The notes below the pieces were generated by a model. The model was not told the DNA's origin, did not search any database, and was given only the letters and a program-made list of their open reading frames with translations. This document shows positions 33,304-38,445 of a DNA stretch of 38,445 nucleotides, in pieces. The translations under genes were made by a program, and so were the position numbers. Source of the stretch: Flammeovirgaceae bacterium (GTDB lineage: Bacteria; Bacteroidota; Bacteroidia; Cytophagales; Cyclobacteriaceae); the NCBI GenBank assembly GCA_024638265.1, contig JAHEKQ010000027.1, positions 1 to 38,445 of the forward strand. Reading direction: 5' to 3'. Position 1 is the first letter of the stretch; every line of letters starts with the position of its first letter.

Positions 33304-35660
33304 CAGAATTCAATTCGGTAGTACATGACTGGAATGAGTCCCAGTTGATTTTTTGAAATTACCCGGTCCTGTCTCACATCGAAGTAATTCCCGAAAGAAT
33401 GCTCCCGGTTCAGGACATTTTGAATATCAATGCCAAATACCCTGCTCGAGCCGGGCTTTTCGGTTCGCCACGAAACAGACAGGTCCAGTCTTATGTAGTT
33501 TTCAAGTCCAATCACGAATGGCTGCCCATAGTCATAAACCGTGGTTCTGCTTTGAGAGGAAAGTGAGCTATCTATGGCTCTTTGATTAAAACCGCCGATC
33601 AGTAAAATGCGTCCACTGTACCGAAAATACCGCTTTTTGTTTTGCCTGGGTTGCATTCTCTCTTTGCCCATGGTGATGTTCAAGGTAAAATTTCCATCGA
33701 ACCTGCTATCCCACCAGGCAGACTGTGCCCGGAACTCCGACTTATAAATTGATGATCCACCCAGCAGGTAGAAGCCATTTTCTATCTTTCTCTCGACCAC
33801 TGCTTCCAACCCATAGTTCCTGGCCTTCCCCTCATTGGCCAAGTTGAACAACGGGAGTTCCTCAAACTGGTTGGCGGCACTTACAAAAAGGGGGGCAAAT
33901 TCCGGTATTTCATCCTGGCACTGGAGATAAGCGGTAAGTTTAAGCTGGAAATTTTGCCGGGCCTGGTATCCATAAACCACCGTAAGGTTATCACTGTAGG
34001 AAAATCCAAGGTAACGGTTCCGCGAATTGGTCAAATAATACCTCGCTGGTTGAGTCATGGAATTTCGTGCCAGGAGAATTGTAATGTAATTCCGGGAATT
34101 GAAATCATAGCTAACATCCAGTCTTGGCTCGAAGGAACTAGACTTGCTATGGGTGAAATAGCTGTACCTCAGACCGGGAATGACAGTCAGCCGTGGGCTG
34201 ACCATCCACCTTACCTGGAGGTAGGGTTGCCAGTTGATCCCTAACAGGGAAACACGGTTTTCACCAATGAAGGTGCCACTGGATTCAGCGTAATATCTAC
34301 TGCGGATCTGCGCATAATGAAAATCATTAAGACTGCCCAGACGCCACCATCCCTTCTTCCATTGTCGTTTAAATTCAATACGGTTGCTGATCAATTCACG
34401 CTGGAAAGTGAATTCCTCCCTCCCATACCCATTATATATCGCCAGGGGAATATCATTTTCAGTATAATCCCTTGCCTGGTTAGTGGCAGAATACAAGGTG
34501 GATAATTCCAACGAGGAGTTTCTCCCGGTGTTGGTGCGATAAGAAAATCCAAGGGCCCCGGTTTTGCCCTGGTATTGGATATCCTGGCTGTCTTTATCAA
34601 CTTCCCATTCTGATTCATCCTCTACCGCTTCAAAGGTATTGCTGGATAAACCTCCCATACCAAAGATCTTTATCCGGGATTTCTCCCTTGGCAGTGAATA
34701 GCTAAAGGAAAGATCCTGGAATGAAATGCTTTCACCCCCAAAATCCAGTCCCAACCCCGTGAGAATACCCACAAATGAATACCTGTAGTTGGCAATGAAG
34801 GACCCTCCGCCAATCGGCCCTTCTTCGGCAATATCGATCCCAATCAGGCTTGCCTGAAGTGTAGTTTCCCACTTCTCGGCATTTCCATCCCGGAACTCCA
34901 TGTTAATCACTGACCAACCATTTCCCAGGTCGGGATCCACCGGATCTGCAGTGAATTGGGTTTTTCCCAACATCTGGCCGCTCAATATATTTACGCCACC
35001 TCCGGTTTGGACGGGAACATCCGATAGAGTACCAGCATTGGTCTGGTGATTGGGATTCACCATATTCAATCCCTCCAACCTCCAAAGGATGGTATTAGGA
35101 GAGCGTCCCCTCACAATCAAATGATTGGCCTGGTCATTGGCAGCAGCAGTCCCGGGAAATGAAGTAAGCATCCTGACCGGATCGAAGTAATTGGCAGGGA
35201 TCCTATTGATCTCATCCATAGAAAGACTGATACCATTCCCCTCGGTCGATGAAATCATCCAACTCCGATTTCTTACCACTACAGAATCAAGTAGAAGGAT
35301 TCTTTGTTCAAGTTCAATTCTCAAAACCTGCTCTTTCCCCGCTCCCAACAGGAGTGGTTCTATCAAAGTACTGTAAGAAGTATGAGTAGCTTTGATCATA
35401 TACCGGCCCACGGGTACTTCCGTGATCCTGAAAACTCCAAGAGAATCCGTAGTGACAAACAGGTCAGTACCCTCTAAATTAATCAATGCATTAAAAATAG
35501 GTTGAAGTGTTACTTTATCAACAACTTCACCCCGAATGGTTTGCCCCTGGTCCTGGGCATAACATAACGAGCCAAAACCCAGCAGTATAATCAGAGTAAT
35601 TTGCTTGATTACGGAATTAATCAATCCCCAGGATTTTCCGGTTGAGTTCCTCATCAGCAC
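33303..35660 (-). CDS. TonB-dependent receptor with carboxypeptidase-regulatory-like domain
   Basis: A 785-residue outer-membrane receptor. After the signal peptide (IKQITLIILLGFGSLCYAQ), residues about 40-125 form a carboxypeptidase-D regulatory-like fold (TIRGEVVDKVTLQPIFNALI). A plug domain follows, with VRMLTSFPGTAAANDQANHLIVRG, then a 22-strand-type barrel ending VMYYRIEF. No susD-like lipoprotein gene is next to it, so a SusCD glycan system is unlikely and the ligand is open. The ATG 35660 start overlaps the upstream isomerase by 44 nt. TTG 35624 (MINSVIKQITLII) gives a cleaner signal peptide and an 8-nt overlap, and may be the true start. Confidence 0.9.
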   Translation of the reverse strand: MLMRNSTGKSWGLINSVIKQITLIILLGFGSLCYAQDQGQTIRGEVVDKVTLQPIFNALINLEGTDLFVTTDSLGVFRITEVPVGRYMIKATHTSYSTLIEPLLLGAGKEQVLRIELEQRILLLDSVVVRNRSWMISSTEGNGISLSMDEINRIPANYFDPVRMLTSFPGTAAANDQANHLIVRGRSPNTILWRLEGLNMVNPNHQTNAGTLSDVPVQTGGGVNILSGQMLGKTQFTADPVDPDLGNGWSVINMEFRDGNAEKWETTLQASLIGIDIAEEGPIGGGSFIANYRYSFVGILTGLGLDFGGESISFQDLSFSYSLPREKSRIKIFGMGGLSSNTFEAVEDESEWEVDKDSQDIQYQGKTGALGFSYRTNTGRNSSLELSTLYSATNQARDYTENDIPLAIYNGYGREEFTFQRELISNRIEFKRQWKKGWWRLGSLNDFHYAQIRSRYYAESSGTFIGENRVSLLGINWQPYLQVRWMVSPRLTVIPGLRYSYFTHSKSSSFEPRLDVSYDFNSRNYITILLARNSMTQPARYYLTNSRNRYLGFSYSDNLTVVYGYQARQNFQLKLTAYLQCQDEIPEFAPLFVSAANQFEELPLFNLANEGKARNYGLEAVVERKIENGFYLLGGSSIYKSEFRAQSAWWDSRFDGNFTLNITMGKERMQPRQNKKRYFRYSGRILLIGGFNQRAIDSSLSSQSRTTVYDYGQPFVIGLENYIRLDLSVSWRTEKPGSSRVFGIDIQNVLNREHSFGNYFDVRQDRVISKNQLGLIPVMYYRIEF

Positions 35661-36663
35661 CGGTACCCGCGAAATCGTCGAAGGCTTTATCCGTGACCCG
35701 GATCAGGTGCTCCCGAATGAAGGGAGCTCCCTCGGCGGCTCCCTGTTCAGGGTGCTTGATACAACACTCCCACTCAATCACGGGCCAACCTTCAAATCCG
35801 TATTGAGCCAGTTTGCTGAATATTCCAACGAAGTCCACATGGCCGTCACCCGGGGACCTGAACCGTCCCGGACGGTCCTTCCAGTCGGCATAACCACCAT
35901 ATACCCCACCCCTGCCTGTTGGATTGAATTCCGCATCCTTTACATGGAACATCCGGATTTTCTCGTGGTACAGGTCGATGAATTCCAGGTAGTCGAGTTG
36001 CTGGAGGACATAATGGCTGGGATCATACAAAATACAGGCCCTATTGTGGTTTCCCGTAGCCTCCAGGAACCTTTCCCAGGTGATCCCGTCATGGATATCT
36101 TCCCCCGGGTGGATTTCATAACACAGGTCTACCCCATGATCCTCGAAAGTGTCCAGGATGGGTTTCCATCGCTTTGCCAGCTCCTTAAAACCGGTATCCA
36201 CCAATCCCTTCGGCCGCTGGGGCCAGGGGTACATCGTATGCCACAATAAAGCACCCGAGAAGGTCGCATGAGCATTCAAGCCCATATTTTCTGATGCTTG
36301 TGCGGCATATTTTAATTGCTGAACCGCCCATTCAGTGCGTGCTTTCAGATTTCCGTGTACCTCTTTAGGTGCAAAACCATCAAACATTTCATCATAGGCC
36401 GGATGTACTGCCACTAATTGCCCCTGTAAATGCGTAGACAATTCAGTAACCTCAAGTCCGGCTTCCTTGACAGTCCCGACGATCTCATCAGCATAATCCT
36501 TACTCTCAGCGGCTTTTTGCAAGTCGATACAACGTGAATCCCAGCTGGGAAGCTGTACCCCGATGTATCCCAGTTCAGCCATGTATTCGCAGATTCCCTT
36601 CAAATTGTCAAATGGGGGCGTATCATCCATAAACTGAGCGAGAAATATGGCGGGTCCTTTCAT
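35617..36663 (-). CDS. Sugar phosphate isomerase/epimerase (xylose isomerase-like TIM barrel)
   Basis: A 348-residue protein of the AP-endonuclease-2/xylose isomerase-like family. The TIM barrel start GPAIFLAQFMDDTPPFDNLK is followed by LGYIGVQLPSWD. Metal-binding positions are visible in CYEIHPGEDIHD, YDPSHYVLQQLDY, MFHVKDAEF and VIEWECCIKHPE. Family members epimerise or isomerise ketoses and inositol derivatives; the substrate here is not known. It lies 5 nt after the Gfo/Idh oxidoreductase gene. The pair is commonly seen together in Bacteroidetes and probably handles the same sugar or polyol. Its end overlaps the TonB receptor start. Confidence 0.9.
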   Translation of the reverse strand: MKGPAIFLAQFMDDTPPFDNLKGICEYMAELGYIGVQLPSWDSRCIDLQKAAESKDYADEIVGTVKEAGLEVTELSTHLQGQLVAVHPAYDEMFDGFAPKEVHGNLKARTEWAVQQLKYAAQASENMGLNAHATFSGALLWHTMYPWPQRPKGLVDTGFKELAKRWKPILDTFEDHGVDLCYEIHPGEDIHDGITWERFLEATGNHNRACILYDPSHYVLQQLDYLEFIDLYHEKIRMFHVKDAEFNPTGRGGVYGGYADWKDRPGRFRSPGDGHVDFVGIFSKLAQYGFEGWPVIEWECCIKHPEQGAAEGAPFIREHLIRVTDKAFDDFAGTGADEELNRKILGID

Positions 36664-36668
36664 TTCAA

Positions 36669-37814
36669 TCAGATTTTAGTCCAGGCAGCATTGTTCTCAC
36701 CGGAATCAATGACTGCATCAATAAATTTCATTCCCTGCAGACCTTCTTCAATACCGGGAAAGTCCCGTACGGGTTCCTTTCCTTCTGCTTTGTCTCTCAA
36801 GGTTCGTATGAAGTTCTTGTAGAGGTTAGCAAAGGCCTCGAGGTATCCTTCGGGGTGTCCAAAGGGGGTTCTGGTGTTCACTTGCGCTCTATCGTTCATA
36901 TAATCATTCCCAGTTCGATAAACCTGGGCAGGTTGGTCCAGCCAGCGGACCACCATGGTATTGGGATCATGCTGGTGCCATTCCAGGCCCCCCTTCTCAC
37001 CCCAGACACGGATATTCAGGTCATTCTCATCTCCTGCACAGATTTGGCTGCAATGCAATACTCCTTTGGCTCCATTTGCAAACCGGATCAAAACATTGGC
37101 GTCATCATCCAATCGACGGCCTTCCACCATTCTGGAAACATCGGCAGCGAGTTCAGAAATGTGACTTCCTACGATTGTTTCAGCGAGGTTGGCGGCATGT
37201 GTACCGATATCGCCCACTGCACCGGCTTTGCCTGATTTTGAAGGGTCAGACCTCCAACCGGCTTGCTTGTTATCTGTCTGTTCCAATGGGGTGGAAAGCC
37301 AGCCCTGCGGGTATTCCACCACCACTTTACGTATTTTTCCAAACTTCCCCTCCCGGACCATATCTGCGGCCTGCTTTACCATGGGATAGCCCGTGTATGT
37401 GTGGGTGAGGCCAAATTCCCGGCCGGAGGATTTAACTACTTCCTGCAGTTGCTGTGCTTCTTCGGTACTGAAGGTTACGGGTTTATCACACATCACATCA
37501 AAGCCGTGCTCCAGGGCCATCTTTGCAGGTGCAAAATGCAGGTGGTTGGGTGTTACTATCACCATGAAGTCCATTCTCACCCCCTCCGGGAGCTCGGACT
37601 CCTTCTTTATCATCTCCTCATATGTATCATAAACCCGATCCGGACTGAGATATAATTCCTCACCCGTAGCCCGTGAGTTTTCAGGCTTGCTGGAAAATGA
37701 ACCACATACTAATTCCGCCTCATTATCCAAAGCAGCAGCAATCCGGTGGACCGCCCCGATAAAGGCTCCCTGTCCTCCCCCAACCATTCCAAACTTCAAT
37801 TTTCGGTCATGCAT
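36669..37814 (-). CDS. Gfo/Idh/MocA-family oxidoreductase
   Basis: A 381-residue NAD(P)-dependent dehydrogenase. The N-terminal Rossmann fold has FGMVGGGQGAFIGAVHRIAAALD. The family motif appears as MCDKPVTFS (normally EKP; DKP is a common variant). The C-terminal alpha/beta domain contains GDIGTHAANLAETIVG, with the Asp and His positions used in sugar binding or catalysis. Oxidation of a sugar, inositol or amino sugar is inferred from the family. It is the first gene of the leftward set that continues with the isomerase, TonB receptor and TMEM220 genes. Confidence 0.92.
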   Translation of the reverse strand: MHDRKLKFGMVGGGQGAFIGAVHRIAAALDNEAELVCGSFSSKPENSRATGEELYLSPDRVYDTYEEMIKKESELPEGVRMDFMVIVTPNHLHFAPAKMALEHGFDVMCDKPVTFSTEEAQQLQEVVKSSGREFGLTHTYTGYPMVKQAADMVREGKFGKIRKVVVEYPQGWLSTPLEQTDNKQAGWRSDPSKSGKAGAVGDIGTHAANLAETIVGSHISELAADVSRMVEGRRLDDDANVLIRFANGAKGVLHCSQICAGDENDLNIRVWGEKGGLEWHQHDPNTMVVRWLDQPAQVYRTGNDYMNDRAQVNTRTPFGHPEGYLEAFANLYKNFIRTLRDKAEGKEPVRDFPGIEEGLQGMKFIDAVIDSGENNAAWTKI

Positions 37815-37870
37815 AATGGAAAATTTTAGGTGTTGTTAATATGCAATAAAGATCGGGGAAGGCAAAGGGA

Positions 37871-37936
37871 AAAAGGCAGAAGTCAAAAGGCAGAAGGTCA
37901 AAAGGCAGAAGATAAAAGACAAAAGACAGGAAGCAG
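37871..37936 (+). repeat. Purine-rich direct repeats (AAAAGGCAGAAG unit)
   Basis: Three near-identical units, AAAAGGCAGAAG plus TC, GTC or AT, run at 37871-37884, 37885-37899 and 37900-37913. Degenerate AAAAGAC units follow to about 37936. The plus strand here is almost all A and G. It lies 57 bp upstream of the Gfo/Idh start, in a 215-bp gene-free gap. There is no CRISPR-like spacer structure. Confidence 0.8.
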
Positions 37937-37962
37937 TAAAAAGAAGCAGGAAGTAGGTGTTA

Positions 37963-38034
37963 AATAATTACATAATTAATCACAGGATTAATTGTATGAT
38001 TAATTACATAATTAATTATGTAATTATTGTTACA
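37963..38034. repeat. 12-bp-period AT-rich tandem repeat (ATTAATnnnnnn)
   Basis: Six consecutive 12-mers: AATAATTACATA, ATTAATCACAGG, ATTAATTGTATG, ATTAATTACATA, ATTAATTATGTA, ATTATTGTTACA. The first six bases are fixed in the inner four, while the second six vary and alternate as near reverse complements. TAATTACATAATTAAT occurs twice, 36 bp apart (37965 and 38001). The array runs up to the stop codon of the histidine phosphatase gene. Confidence 0.8.
38001..38026. repeat. Perfect 26-bp palindrome beyond the histidine phosphatase stop
   Basis: The half-site TAATTACATAATT is followed at once by its exact reverse complement. It lies 3 bp beyond the TAA stop of the minus-strand phosphatase gene. 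A pure AT-type stem could act as a weak transcript end or a protein-binding site, but no T-run typical of an intrinsic terminator follows. Confidence 0.75.
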
Positions 38035-38445
38035 GCTTCTCCAAAATCTCCAAATGCCGTTGATCATTATACCTTTCAATGCTGAACATACGTCCCGAGT
38101 AATTAATTACATATAATCCCAGGTTGGTATGATCAAAGAAATCCATGTACTTCAATGGATAATTGAGAAGTTTACACATCAAGACCCGCATAGCCCGGCC
38201 ATGGTGGCTGATCAAAACCGTTTTCTCTTCTTCCTGTGACAGAATATGTTGAAGGGCTTCTTCCTGGCGGGCGGCCACATCTTCCGGGCTTTCACCTTTT
38301 TCAATCCTGAGAGAAGTATTTCCCTTGCGCCATTCATCAAGGACTCCGTAATAGTACTTATCAGATTCTTCGGTGACCTCTTTCCCTTCCTGAACGCCCC
38401 AGGAAATCTCATCGAGCCCCTCCAATGCCTCATGCTTAGGCGCGA
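38030..38445 (-). CDS. Histidine phosphatase (phosphoglycerate mutase-like) family protein, 5' truncated
   Basis: The frame is open to the window edge, so the gene begins outside; about 137 C-terminal residues are present. The catalytic RHG motif at the N-terminus is therefore not seen. The remaining part has LDEISWGVQEGK (family motif around the catalytic acid), GESPEDVAARQEEALQHIL, and TVLISHHGRAMRVLM with the second catalytic His. It ends in NDQRHLEILEKL. The family includes phosphoglycerate mutases, cobalamin phosphatases and sugar phosphatases; the exact substrate cannot be told. The stop is followed by an AT-rich palindrome. Confidence 0.88.
   Translation of the reverse strand, partial: APKHEALEGLDEISWGVQEGKEVTEESDKYYYGVLDEWRKGNTSLRIEKGESPEDVAARQEEALQHILSQEEEKTVLISHHGRAMRVLMCKLLNYPLKYMDFFDHTNLGLYVINYSGRMFSIERYNDQRHLEILEKL

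Noticed and set aside
35605-36249. Plus-strand open frame of 214 codons
   Set aside because: It is antisense to the clearly recognisable sugar isomerase gene and shows no family motif.
38001-38026. Intrinsic terminator at the palindrome
   Set aside because: The stem is nearly all A and T, and no T-run follows on the minus strand, so I list it as a palindrome only.
37871-38034. Possible CRISPR array
   Set aside because: Units are 12-15 bp, directly adjacent, with no unique spacers and no cas genes in the window.

Overview
The window is chromosomal DNA from a member of the Bacteroidetes, most likely a marine or environmental Cytophagales-type bacterium. The lineage call rests on several markers: a fused LpxC/FabZ protein, the type IX secretion response regulator PorX, the gliding protein GldC, a DUF58/BatA cluster, a TonB receptor with an N-terminal carboxypeptidase-regulatory-like domain, a DUF5916 outer-membrane protein, a GH3-family protein, and promoter-like TAnnTTTG boxes instead of classical -10 elements. 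Genes are packed tightly on both strands. No intergenic stretch exceeds 300 bases, and I see no tRNA, rRNA, CRISPR array, phage or insertion sequence.

Layout. 1-5518: 3' part of valS, facing a leftward porX-tsaE-alanine dehydrogenase-like operon. 5578-10032: rightward lipid A operon of an HD phosphohydrolase, lpxD, lpxC/fabZ and lpxA, then a small lipoprotein gene (10130-10606). 10611-13326: leftward mutS2 and a DUF4296 lipoprotein. 13402-16217: rightward DUF58, membrane protein and BatA genes. 16219-18382: leftward GH3-family gene and an overlapping LysE-type exporter. 18418-20511: rightward PLP-binding protein, M42 peptidase and gldC. 20504-24434: leftward DUF1579-like protein, AddB-like nuclease, and a Cys-motif protein gene interrupted by one in-frame TAA. 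24487-26552: TauE transporter facing ffh. 26553-26802: intergenic region with short direct repeats and a hairpin. 26803-31183: APC permease, TolB-like periplasmic protein, DUF5916 protein. 31305-32939: pgi. 32923-37814: TMEM220 protein, TonB receptor, sugar isomerase and Gfo/Idh oxidoreductase. 37815-38029: purine-rich repeats, a 12-bp tandem repeat and a 26-bp perfect palindrome. The window ends in a truncated histidine phosphatase gene.

Most genes are housekeeping or lineage-typical, and I do not see a clear-cut novel defence or mobile system. The points most worth checking are: (1) the 'alanine dehydrogenase' lacks both substrate-binding catalytic residues (Lys to Glu, His to Gln); (2) the Cys-motif protein gene is split by a single in-frame stop; (3) a GH3-type amide synthetase overlaps a LysE-type exporter gene, suggesting a make-and-export pair; (4) PorX, an oligonucleotide-sensing regulator, sits head-to-head with an HD phosphohydrolase that leads the lipid A operon; (5) structured repeats lie at 26621-26814 and 37871-38034.
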